From Ezakiella peruensis (GTDB lineage: Bacteria; Bacillota; Clostridia; Tissierellales; Peptoniphilaceae): 64,000 nucleotides of DNA. Numbering within the stretch: the first letter of the stretch is position 1; every line of letters starts with the position of its first letter. Below the pieces are notes generated by a model that saw only the letters and a list, made by a program, of their open reading frames with translations, was not told the DNA's origin and made no database searches. The DNA lies in the NCBI RefSeq assembly GCF_900215725.1, contig NZ_LT962469.1, positions 171,675-235,674 of the forward strand, read 5' to 3'. The translations under genes and the position numbers were made by a program. Shown here piece after piece: positions 23,132 to 31,712 of this stretch.

Positions 23132-25834
23132 ATGTCAGATGAAAAATTTAAAAGAGATATAGAAGATAGCTCTAAGTATGACCGAAGTAAAACAGAAAAA
23201 TCTTTTGATAGTCAAAAAAAGAAAGCTGAAAACTTTAACGAGAACAAAGATAAAAAACTTGACTCAATGAAGCAAAGGGTTTCATCATCAGGTGCTGAAG
23301 AACAAAAAAACAACAGTAGTCAAAACAACGACTATTCTTTTGATAAATATCAAGAGCAATGGATAGCTAAAACGAAAGCAGAGGGTGTTAAGAATATGAC
23401 CCCTCTGTCTTTTTATGACGAAGAAGAAAATAGCCAGCCATCTTACGATGAACAAAATAAAGAAAACTCAGAATCTAAAACTAAAGAATCAAATGAAGAT
23501 AAAGCTGAAGATCAGTTTTCTAGAGAAAAGTCATCAGAAGCTTATAAAAATAAACAATCAGCTAGTTGGAACGAAAAAGAGCAAAGAAAATTTATAGAGA
23601 AAAATAAATTATATGGACAAAAAAGAGCTGAATATGCCAATAAAAAAGATAAGGCTGAAAGAGAAGAATATGAAGCCGATTTAAAAAGACCACAATTTAA
23701 TAGAGGTAGCATAGCTGGCGAAAGATATTTAAATAGATCCAAAAGAATTGCTAGAACAATTGAAGGAAAAGTCGCTGAAGAATATGCAAATGACGAAGTA
23801 AGCGAAGAGTTTAATGCAAAAGTAAAACAAATCGCTGGAAAGACTGGAAGATTTACAATTATGATACCTCATAATTTAAATATATTAAGTGAACCAATCG
23901 AAGTATTTGTTAGAAATAAAGAAGATGGAAAAATTTATGCACTTAATGAATCTATGAGATGGAGCCATTTGGGATATGCTTTGAAAACATCTCCATTTTT
24001 AGCTGCAAACTATGCTCTTAATAAGACAGAGGATAAATTCAAGGAATTAACCGCACCTGAAATAAAAAAAGATGAAGTTTATCAAGAAGTAGTTAATACA
24101 GCTGAAACTGTTGCAAAATATGGAGAAAATAAATTCAGACAAAGAAATGCTATAAAAAAGAGAAATAAAAATCAAGAAAAACAGTATTTCGAATTTAAAA
24201 AGCAACATTTTGAAGAGAAAAAATACATCAATCAAATGATGTCAGAAAATCCAGTTGCGGATAAAGCCAGCAAAGCTAAACTTAAAAAGAAATATAAAAA
24301 AGAGTTTAATCAAAAAGCAAAAAATAATTTTTTTAAAAGAATGAAAAATAGCATGAAAAAGAAAACTCTTGCTAGAAAAATATATTATAGAAAAATTAGA
24401 AATGCCACTCTGTTAATTTGTGGCTTAATATTAATTTTAATACTTTTATTATCAAGTGCATTATCTTGCCTTGGATCATCTGGACAAACTGAATTTTCAG
24501 CTTATAAAACTGACGATTCAACAGTTAGTGAAGTAGAGGATGAATACAGCTTATCTACTATAATTTTGTATGAAAATTGGGCCAGTGGGGTTGTAAAAGA
24601 AAATCCAGATGCAGATGAATTTATATTTGAAGCAGATCCTGCTGGGCACAATATTATGCAAATGCAAACATATTTTTCTGCTATTAATAATGGAGAATAC
24701 TATGATAGCGCTGAAGGTAAAAGATTAGCTGCTGATTTATTTGCTAGCCAATATGTTATTAAAACTAATAGAATTATTGAAAAAAGATATAAGCAAGAAA
24801 TTAAAATTAATCCAGATGGCAGTGCAAGTTATGTTCAAGTACCATATGATTATATAATTATAGAAGCTTATTTATATAACAACTATTTTAGTCAAGGCGA
24901 AGAATTTTATACTTCGAAATTAAACGATGACCAAAAATTCATTTATGAAAATATTAAATTTGGATTGGGTTCTTTAGCTATGTTAGCTCAACCAGGGGAT
25001 ATAGAGTTTGAAGATAGCATTGTGTGGGAATATGGATGGCATGGACCACCACCTACTTTTTCTGATTATGCAACTATATCAACAGGCAAGAATGTATACT
25101 CTCCCTTTGATTGTTATGTCAAAGAAGCTAGTGGAGGAGAGATTAAGTTTGAGCATACTGTAAATGACGGACCAACTTATGAAATTGAATACTCTGGGTT
25201 AGGTACTGTTAGCGTAAATTCAGGAGAACATGTTACAAAAAAACAAGTTGTAGGTCAAGCAAACAATATAAATGTGAGAATAACGAAAAAGGATGAAAAC
25301 GGAAGTGTAACACTTAATCCTTATTTTCTCTATTCAAGAACTTCCCAAAATATTTCTGCATTTTCTAAAAATGCTAGTTCTAAGAATTTAAATAATTACG
25401 TTTATAAAGGTAGTAATGTTGAAAAACTTGAACCTGTAGACGGCGAATTTGAGTGGCCTTTGCCAGGTCATTATAAAATATCATCTAAATTTGGATATAG
25501 AATAAATCCAATATATGGTAACCAGGAGGGACATCTAGGCACAGATATTCCCGCACCAAACGGAACAGAAATTAAGGCTGCAAAAGATGGAAAAGTAATT
25601 TATTCTGGCTGGATTAACTCTTATGGCTATATAGTAGTTATAGATCATGGCAAATATCAAACAGCTTATGCTCACTGCTCATCACTTATAGCTAGGGTTG
25701 GGCAAGAAGTTAAAGCTGGTGATGTTATATCACTAGTTGGAAGCACAGGAGATTCTACTGGCAATCATTTACACTTTGAAGTTCGAATTGGAAAACAAAG
25801 ATTTGATCCAATGCTTTGGTTTAAAACTAAATAA
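23132..25834 (+). CDS. Membrane-anchored M23 peptidoglycan hydrolase of the transfer apparatus
   Basis: The 900-residue protein is of CD1108/CwlT-like plan. A long charged cytoplasmic part (1-420) is followed by one membrane segment (about 425-445) and an extracellular part. The C-terminal M23 domain has its zinc ligands and active-site His: H801 and D805 (GHLGTD), H848 (YAHCS), H879 and H881 (HLHFE). A preceding region (about 645-735) has the same strand pattern without these residues and looks like an inactive M23 copy. It should open the cell wall locally for the channel. ATG follows AAGGAG. Confidence 0.85.
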   Translation: MSDEKFKRDIEDSSKYDRSKTEKSFDSQKKKAENFNENKDKKLDSMKQRVSSSGAEEQKNNSSQNNDYSFDKYQEQWIAKTKAEGVKNMTPLSFYDEEENSQPSYDEQNKENSESKTKESNEDKAEDQFSREKSSEAYKNKQSASWNEKEQRKFIEKNKLYGQKRAEYANKKDKAEREEYEADLKRPQFNRGSIAGERYLNRSKRIARTIEGKVAEEYANDEVSEEFNAKVKQIAGKTGRFTIMIPHNLNILSEPIEVFVRNKEDGKIYALNESMRWSHLGYALKTSPFLAANYALNKTEDKFKELTAPEIKKDEVYQEVVNTAETVAKYGENKFRQRNAIKKRNKNQEKQYFEFKKQHFEEKKYINQMMSENPVADKASKAKLKKKYKKEFNQKAKNNFFKRMKNSMKKKTLARKIYYRKIRNATLLICGLILILILLLSSALSCLGSSGQTEFSAYKTDDSTVSEVEDEYSLSTIILYENWASGVVKENPDADEFIFEADPAGHNIMQMQTYFSAINNGEYYDSAEGKRLAADLFASQYVIKTNRIIEKRYKQEIKINPDGSASYVQVPYDYIIIEAYLYNNYFSQGEEFYTSKLNDDQKFIYENIKFGLGSLAMLAQPGDIEFEDSIVWEYGWHGPPPTFSDYATISTGKNVYSPFDCYVKEASGGEIKFEHTVNDGPTYEIEYSGLGTVSVNSGEHVTKKQVVGQANNINVRITKKDENGSVTLNPYFLYSRTSQNISAFSKNASSKNLNNYVYKGSNVEKLEPVDGEFEWPLPGHYKISSKFGYRINPIYGNQEGHLGTDIPAPNGTEIKAAKDGKVIYSGWINSYGYIVVIDHGKYQTAYAHCSSLIARVGQEVKAGDVISLVGSTGDSTGNHLHFEVRIGKQRFDPMLWFKTK

Positions 25835-25848
25835 TAAGGAGGAAGATT

Positions 25849-26106
25849 ATGAATGCAATAGATAGGAAGCTAGAGCAATTAGAAAAAAAGGAAGCTAATC
25901 TTATAAAAAAGTTAGATAAAATAAAAACAGATCTAAAAAAAGTTCAAGATGAAAAAGAAAGCTACATGAAAGATATGCTATATAAAACTTTTGAAAAAAC
26001 AGAAATAAGTTTATCAGAATATATTGAATTGATTGACTTGAATTTTGATGATATAATTAGTAACAATGAAGTTGATAAAAATGATTATATGAGTAATGAC
26101 AAATAA
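25849..26106 (+). CDS. Short coiled-coil protein, DUF4315-like
   Basis: An 85-residue protein. Residues 5-40 are a heptad coiled coil (LEQLEKKEANLIKKLDKIK), and the rest is acidic. Length, helix and position behind the M23 gene match DUF4315 proteins of clostridial ICEs. ATG follows AAGGAGG. It is the last recognisable ICE gene on this side. In related elements topoisomerase and relaxase genes follow here; they are absent. Confidence 0.65.
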   Translation: MNAIDRKLEQLEKKEANLIKKLDKIKTDLKKVQDEKESYMKDMLYKTFEKTEISLSEYIELIDLNFDDIISNNEVDKNDYMSNDK

Positions 26107-26332
26107 GCAGAATCAACATCATATAATATAGAAACTAATTAACAATTTTTGTAGTTATTTTGTAGTTATGAGAACTAAATAAGCTCATTTTTATTGAAAA
26201 ATAAGAAAAATTTATAAAATATAGAAATTCAAGAATGGTGTAACATCAATGTATTAAAAGATATTATAAGATATTTTTAAAACACAGCACATTTGAATTT
26301 TACATGTTATAATAATGGATAGGAGTGTGAAT
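26107..26332. other. AT-rich stretch at the likely right ICE edge
   Basis: Gene-free, about 226 bp. It holds two tandem 11-bp repeats TTTGTAGTTAT (26148-26158 and 26159-26169), which could be integrase arm sites, and a TATAAT just before the next gene. Base composition changes from very AT-rich to moderate right after it, so the ICE/chromosome junction is probably here. No matching direct repeat was found at the left. Confidence 0.45.
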
Positions 26333-27679
26333 ATGGTTTTCTCATCGATTATATTTTTATTTTATTTTTTGCCTATCACCTTGATAGTTAATTTGCTTTT
26401 GCCAAGGCGGTATAGAAATGCTTGGCTGCTTTTGATGTCCATGGTTTTTTACGCCTGGGGCGAGCCAAAATACTTAATTATAATGATAGTAAATATACTT
26501 TTAAATTATTTTTTGGCCATTATGATGGAGGGAAAATCTCCAAAGACTCGCAAGGCCTTGCTCATTATTTCAATTTTATTTTCTGTGGGCAATTTATTTG
26601 CCTTTAAATACGCAGGACTCATTTCAAAGACTTTTGCAATTGACTTGCCCAAGCTGGCCCTGCCACTTGGCATCAGCTTTTATACCTTCCAGACCATGTC
26701 CTACACTATTGATGTCTACAGGAAAAAAGTTGGCCCACAAAAAAATCTAATTGACTTTAGTTTTTATATTGTATCTTTTCCACAGCTGATCGCTGGGCCG
26801 ATTGTCAAATATACTGACATTGAAAATGAGCTAAAGACTCGGGACGATTCGCTTGACGCTGTCTATGACGGCATGATGATATTTTTCCAAGGGCTCTTTT
26901 TAAAGGTCCTCTTGGCCAATAATTTTGGCATTGTTTTTAATTTGGTTGAATTTGAGGCGGCCAATTCTGTGGCCATGATTCTCATCAAAATCTTTGCCTA
27001 CGCCTTTCAAATTTATTTTGACTTTCAAGGCTATTCTCTTATGGCAATTGGCCTTGGCCGGGCTCTGGGCTTTCACTTTCCAAGGAACTTCAACCATCCT
27101 TATATGGCAAAATCGGTTACGGATTTTTGGACCCGCTGGCACATGACCCTGTCCTCTTGGTTTAAGGAATACGTCTACATTCCCCTGGGCGGCAACAGGG
27201 TAAAGCCTCTCCGCCACATCTTTAACTTATTTGTGACCTGGGCCCTAACTGGCCTTTGGCACGGTGCCAATTACAATTTTATTTTGTGGGGGATTTATTA
27301 TTTCCTAGTTTTAATTATTGAGAAATATGTTTTGTCCAAAATTTTTGCCAAAGCCCCAGTATTTTTGAAGAGGATTTATACGCTCGCCGTAGTTTTGGTC
27401 GGCTGGCTAATCTTTATTGCAGAAGACTTTTCGATTTTAGGGACATTTTTTGATGGCCTATTTAATCTGCCCTTTACCGATATCAAGGCGGCAATGACCA
27501 TCCTTCAATACGGCAGTCTCTTTGTCTTAGGCTTTATTTTTGCCACAGACTGGCCTGAAAAGCTCTATGACAAAATGAGACCTTGGGTCAGACATATATT
27601 ATTTTTAATTCTCTTTATAATTTCAGCCGCCTTTATAGTTTCGGGCAGCTTTAATCCATTTTTGTATTTTAGATTTTAG
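26333..27679 (+). CDS. MBOAT-family O-acyltransferase (AlgI/DltB/PatA-like)
   Basis: A 448-residue polytopic protein of the membrane-bound O-acyltransferase family that moves acyl groups (usually acetyl) across the membrane for attachment to cell-surface glycans. The family core is visible (YFDFQGYSLMAIGLGRALGF, then DFWTRWHMTLSSWF and LTGLWHGANYNFILWG, with the catalytic His in LWHGA). Start ATG at 26333 follows TAGGAG. The next gene encodes the usual periplasmic-side partner, so the two act as an acetylation pair. This is the first gene with chromosomal base composition. Confidence 0.92.
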   Translation: MVFSSIIFLFYFLPITLIVNLLLPRRYRNAWLLLMSMVFYAWGEPKYLIIMIVNILLNYFLAIMMEGKSPKTRKALLIISILFSVGNLFAFKYAGLISKTFAIDLPKLALPLGISFYTFQTMSYTIDVYRKKVGPQKNLIDFSFYIVSFPQLIAGPIVKYTDIENELKTRDDSLDAVYDGMMIFFQGLFLKVLLANNFGIVFNLVEFEAANSVAMILIKIFAYAFQIYFDFQGYSLMAIGLGRALGFHFPRNFNHPYMAKSVTDFWTRWHMTLSSWFKEYVYIPLGGNRVKPLRHIFNLFVTWALTGLWHGANYNFILWGIYYFLVLIIEKYVLSKIFAKAPVFLKRIYTLAVVLVGWLIFIAEDFSILGTFFDGLFNLPFTDIKAAMTILQYGSLFVLGFIFATDWPEKLYDKMRPWVRHILFLILFIISAAFIVSGSFNPFLYFRF

Positions 27680-27686
27680 GTGAAGA

Positions 27687-28637
27687 ATGAAAAAGAAAAT
27701 TGCTATAATTATTTTAATATTGCTGGCAGCCTTGCCCATAATCTCCGCGGTTTTTCCAAGAGATTACGCGGATTATTTGCAGCGGCCGCTCAAGGACAAG
27801 GCGGAACTTAACTTTCACAACCTGTCGACTGGGACCTATATGTCGGTCCTGGAGGATTATCTGTCTGACCGTTTTGCCTTTAAGCCGGAGTTTTTGTCTG
27901 TGCGCGCCTATACCAATTATCTTTTTGGCGTACGCGAATACGATAATATAATTGCCGGTGCAAATCTGTACCAAAGGCCCCTGGCCAATGATCGGGCAGA
28001 AAAATTTATAAATGCCAATGACCAGGCAAAGGTTTTTGCCATTCCCTACAAGATGGTCTACGCAGAGGACTTACCAAAAGTCATCAAGATGAGTAGCTTG
28101 CAAAGGCAGATGATCAAAAAATATTATAGTCTGCTTGGAGAAAATCTCTTTAAAGATTTTGACGCAGGAGATTATTACAAGGGCGACCACCACTTAAATG
28201 AAAATGGAGTCTTGAAGCTCCTTGATAAGCTGGGTCTTGAGGCTGATTATAGACTTACAGAGGCTCATGATTTTCGCGGCGGCCTCAGTCGGAAGACTGG
28301 TTTTATTAAGAAAGATAAATTTGTTGGCTTATATATAGAAGACTTTGTAGATAAAAAAATTCTGGCCGATGGCAAGGAGATTAAGCTCTATAATTTTGAC
28401 AAGCTGGATTCTGCTGACCCCTATTTATTTTATTTATCTGGCAACTACGGGGTCGTCGACATTGAGGGGACTGGCCAAGGTTCGGTCACAATTATCAAGG
28501 ACTCCTTTGCCAATCCGACTTTGGGATTTTTTGCAAAAAAATATAAGCATGTTCGCGCCATCGACCCTAGGTTTTTGCGCGGCAAAATCGAGGACAAGCT
28601 CTTGGATGGAGACATATACGTAATCGGAGGATTTTAA
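27687..28637 (+). CDS. DHHW/AlgJ-like acetylation partner protein
   Basis: The 316-residue protein has an N-terminal signal anchor (about 3-20) and an SGNH-hydrolase-like extracellular domain, with GDHHLNENG (about 169-177) as the DHHW-type motif and the later IIKDSFANP segment that carries the serine block. Such proteins take the acetyl group delivered by the MBOAT partner and place it on a surface polymer. The gene is 7 bp behind the MBOAT gene and overlaps the next start. The polymer cannot be told from sequence. Confidence 0.8.
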   Translation: MKKKIAIIILILLAALPIISAVFPRDYADYLQRPLKDKAELNFHNLSTGTYMSVLEDYLSDRFAFKPEFLSVRAYTNYLFGVREYDNIIAGANLYQRPLANDRAEKFINANDQAKVFAIPYKMVYAEDLPKVIKMSSLQRQMIKKYYSLLGENLFKDFDAGDYYKGDHHLNENGVLKLLDKLGLEADYRLTEAHDFRGGLSRKTGFIKKDKFVGLYIEDFVDKKILADGKEIKLYNFDKLDSADPYLFYLSGNYGVVDIEGTGQGSVTIIKDSFANPTLGFFAKKYKHVRAIDPRFLRGKIEDKLLDGDIYVIGGF

Positions 28638-28888
28638 TGGATAAATTTTTAAAACAATACAATATTTATGGGGGAATTATGGCGGTCCTAGCCCTGGCCC
28701 TTTATACTTTAAAATTTATTGTCTTTGAAGGCCTGATGGCGACGATTTTTGCCATAGTCTTTGTAAAATATTTTTTGGAAGTTATAAACGCCTACCAGAA
28801 AAAAATAAGCCCTCTGCCAAGTCATATTATCTTGGCCCTTGCATCGGGATTTATGTGCGCTGTAAACATAGGAAGGCTGATCAGGTGA
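28637..28888 (+). CDS. Small membrane protein, unknown
   Basis: An 83-residue protein with three hydrophobic stretches (about 12-30, 33-48 and 62-80). The ATG overlaps the stop of the DHHW gene (TAATG), so the two are coupled. It may be an accessory of the acetylation pair. No family recognised. Confidence 0.65.
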   Translation: MDKFLKQYNIYGGIMAVLALALYTLKFIVFEGLMATIFAIVFVKYFLEVINAYQKKISPLPSHIILALASGFMCAVNIGRLIR

Positions 28889-28892
28889 TTTA

Positions 28893-30779
28893 ATGTTAAT
28901 ACAAGTTAGAGATTTAGAATTTTCTTATAATATAAATGAAATTTTTAAGGATGTAAATTTTGTCATCAATGAGGGCGACAAGATCGGCATGGTCGGCGAT
29001 AACGGATCGGGCAAGTCGACCCTGGCCAAGTGCTTGGCGGGAATTTTGGAAGCCAAGGGCAAAATTTTTTACAAGCCTGAAATGAAAATTTCCTATTTGA
29101 AGCAACAGATTTCCGTAAACGAAAAGCGGACTGTTATGGAACTGGCCCTGGAAAAATACCAAGACGTTTTGGATTTGGAAAAGTCTATGAGGGACATGGA
29201 AGGGCAGATGGCGGACTTGGCCGAGGACCCAGATGCACTTGAAAAGCTCATGGAAGATTATCAGGCAGCACGAGACGCCTACGACCACTTAAACGGCTAC
29301 GCCTATATGTCAGAAATCAAAGGCTACCTGGCCATGGTCGGAATGGGTGAAGATTTTTTTGACCGATCAGTCCACTCCTTGTCGGGCGGAGAAAAGGCCA
29401 GGCTGGAGCTGGCTTTAATCTTCATGGAAAAACCCGATTTACTTATACTTGACGAGCCCACCAACCACATGGACGTGGAAATGATTGCCTATCTGGAAAG
29501 GGTCTTGACTGATTTTAAAGGGGCGGTTTTATTTATTTCCCACGACCGCTTGCTCTTACAAAATGTTGCCCAGAGAATTTTTGATGTAAATAACGGGGCC
29601 GTCGAAGTCTATGATATGGGCTATGACAAGTACCGTGAAGTCAAGAGGGCACGGATTGAAGAACAGCAAAGGCACTATGAAAGCTTCAAAGAAGAAGAGA
29701 AACGCCAGTTGGAAATAATTAGGCGCTATCGGTCTTACGCCCGTGACAGATTTTATAGGCAGGCCAAGAGCCGGGAGAAAATGCTGGCCCGCATGAAGGC
29801 CGAAGAACCACCCAAGGTCGACCAGGCCATCCGCTTTAGATTTAAAGAGCCACAGCGGACGGGTAACGACGTCTTGACAGCTGTCGGCTTATCCAAATCA
29901 TTCCCTGACAAAAATCTTTTTAAGGATATAAATTTTGAAGTCAAAGCCCAAGACCGGCTGGCAATTTTGGGGCCAAATGGATCGGGCAAGACGACTTTAT
30001 TTAATATTTTAAATGACAAGGCGACTTATGATGGGGAATTTTTGTGGGGAACGGGGGTAAAACTCGGCTACTTCAACCAAGAGCTCAAGGTTTTGGACGA
30101 GGAAAACACAATCGTCGATGAAATTTCAGACGAATACCCACGGATGAATATCTACGAAATCAGGACATTACTTGGCAGTTTTCTATTTACTGGCGACGAT
30201 GTCTTTAAGGAAATGAAAGACCTATCGGGTGGCGAACGGGCCAGGGTATCCCTTCTCAAATTAATTTTGAGCGGAGCCAATGTTTTGATGCTTGACGAAC
30301 CGACCAACCACTTGGACTTAACTAGTAAAGAAGTCTTGGAAGAAGCCCTCTTGGCATTCAAAGGGACACTTATTTTTATTTCCCACGATAGGTATTTTGT
30401 AAAAAAACTTGCGACAAAAGTTCTTGACATGACGCCTGATGAGCAGCAAATTTACATGGGCGATTTCGATTATTATATGTCTAGAAAATACAAGAAGGAC
30501 CAGGACGAATACGAGGAGGTCAACAAGACCCAAATTCAAAAAGACCGCAAGCGCGAACGCGAAGAGATTAGAAAGTCCCAGGCCATCCGCAGAAAAATTG
30601 CAGAGGTCGAGGCCGACATAGAAAAATTTGAAAATGAAATCGACCAGATAGACCAAGAACTTTCAAGGCCAGAGATTTACGAGGACCACGAAAAAGTTTT
30701 GGATTTGGATATGAGACGCAAGGACTTGGCAGAAAAATTAGAGAAAAAGATGGACGAGTGGACAGAATTATCTGAATAA
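28893..30779 (+). CDS. ABC-F family ATPase (ribosome-associated)
   Basis: The 628-residue protein has two nucleotide-binding domains and no membrane segments, as in ABC-F translation factors. Domain 1: Walker A GDNGSGKST, signature LSGGEKARLEL, Walker B LLILDEPTNH. Domain 2: GPNGSGKTT, LSGGERARVSL, VLMLDEPTNH. The linker between them (about 240-320) is a basic helical hairpin that would reach the ribosomal exit or P site, and a C-terminal coiled coil (about 545-625) follows. It could be a housekeeping factor (YdiF/Uup type) or an antibiotic-resistance protein; the sequence alone does not decide. Confidence 0.92.
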   Translation: MLIQVRDLEFSYNINEIFKDVNFVINEGDKIGMVGDNGSGKSTLAKCLAGILEAKGKIFYKPEMKISYLKQQISVNEKRTVMELALEKYQDVLDLEKSMRDMEGQMADLAEDPDALEKLMEDYQAARDAYDHLNGYAYMSEIKGYLAMVGMGEDFFDRSVHSLSGGEKARLELALIFMEKPDLLILDEPTNHMDVEMIAYLERVLTDFKGAVLFISHDRLLLQNVAQRIFDVNNGAVEVYDMGYDKYREVKRARIEEQQRHYESFKEEEKRQLEIIRRYRSYARDRFYRQAKSREKMLARMKAEEPPKVDQAIRFRFKEPQRTGNDVLTAVGLSKSFPDKNLFKDINFEVKAQDRLAILGPNGSGKTTLFNILNDKATYDGEFLWGTGVKLGYFNQELKVLDEENTIVDEISDEYPRMNIYEIRTLLGSFLFTGDDVFKEMKDLSGGERARVSLLKLILSGANVLMLDEPTNHLDLTSKEVLEEALLAFKGTLIFISHDRYFVKKLATKVLDMTPDEQQIYMGDFDYYMSRKYKKDQDEYEEVNKTQIQKDRKREREEIRKSQAIRRKIAEVEADIEKFENEIDQIDQELSRPEIYEDHEKVLDLDMRRKDLAEKLEKKMDEWTELSE

Positions 30780-30792
30780 AAAGGAGGAAGCC

Positions 30793-31449
30793 ATGAGGAC
30801 AATTAGAGTTACTGGCAAGGGACAAGTTTCCGTCAAGCCAGATACAATCAAGCTAAGGATTACGACTGAGGGGACCTATTACGAATACGAAGACACAATT
30901 AGGATTTCCACCGACCAAACTAGGATACTGAAGGAAACTCTGGCAGGCGCAGGTCTTGACCCAGCGGATTTAAAAACCACGAGCTTTGATATTAACACGG
31001 CCTACGAATCCTACAAGGACAAGGAGGGAAATTATAAGTCCAGATTTGTTGGCTACAAATTTTCCCACAGGACCTATATTAAATTTGAAAATGACAACAA
31101 GATCTTGGGCAGGGTCCTCTATGCCATTTCCAAGTGCCCGATAGATATAAGCTTTGACATCGACTACACAGTCTCAAATCCTGAGGACGCGAAAAATGAG
31201 ATGCTAAAAAACGCCATTGCAGACGCCAAAGCCAAGGCCAAGATTTTGGCGGAGGCAGCAGAAGTTGAACTCGGTCAAATAGAGGACATCAGTTATTCTT
31301 GGAGCGAACTCCATTTTACATCCAGCCCCATAGACAATTTCGTCATGGAGCCAAAGATGATGGCAGCGCCTAATGCCTACGACATAGAAATCGAAGCCGA
31401 CGACATAGACTTGTCCGACACAGTGACCGTGGTCTGGGAGATAAAATAA
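30793..31449 (+). CDS. SIMPL-domain (DUF541) protein
   Basis: A 218-residue protein of the SIMPL/BP26 family. It begins RTIRVTGKGQVSVKPDTIKL, the diagnostic N-terminal strand pair. The rest is the DUF541 fold, with an alanine/lysine-rich helix (about 135-155). No clear signal peptide is seen, so unlike many relatives it may stay in the cytoplasm. ATG follows AAGGAGG. It follows the ABC-F gene by 13 bp and ends at a terminator. The role in bacteria is poorly defined. Confidence 0.85.
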   Translation: MRTIRVTGKGQVSVKPDTIKLRITTEGTYYEYEDTIRISTDQTRILKETLAGAGLDPADLKTTSFDINTAYESYKDKEGNYKSRFVGYKFSHRTYIKFENDNKILGRVLYAISKCPIDISFDIDYTVSNPEDAKNEMLKNAIADAKAKAKILAEAAEVELGQIEDISYSWSELHFTSSPIDNFVMEPKMMAAPNAYDIEIEADDIDLSDTVTVVWEIK

Positions 31450-31472
31450 AATTTTAAAAATAATCTAAGATT

Positions 31473-31513
31473 AAAGGCCTCTTGGCGGATAGTTTTTCTG
31501 CTGGGCCTTTTAT
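31473..31513 (+). terminator. Intrinsic terminator
   Basis: Stem AAAGGCC/GGCCTTT with an inner GGC/CTG part and a long loop, followed by a short T run. It ends the ABC-F/SIMPL unit. The rest of the 264-bp gap up to 31712 shows no gene. Confidence 0.65.
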
Positions 31514-31712
31514 TATTGGTAGATGAATAAAATTATCAATAAACAGGTATAAATTATGATAGAAGATGAAAAGCACAAGGAAAATTTTAAAATTTAAATC
31601 CAAGAGTCGAGAAATAAATTTTAAACTTGCCTTGGACTTTAACATTTATATATAATTAGGTCCTGGTAAAATATTTATTTTAAAGGGCAGGACCAAGACA
31701 TAAGGAGAGTTT

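Noticed and set aside
1-26332. Direct-repeat attachment sites flanking the ICE
   Set aside because: I compared the AT-rich stretches 540-870 and 26107-26332 and found no shared repeat beyond short A/T words; no tRNA gene is at either side.
28893-30779. Antibiotic-resistance label for the ABC-F protein
   Set aside because: The linker length and chromosomal context do not distinguish a resistance type from a housekeeping ABC-F factor.
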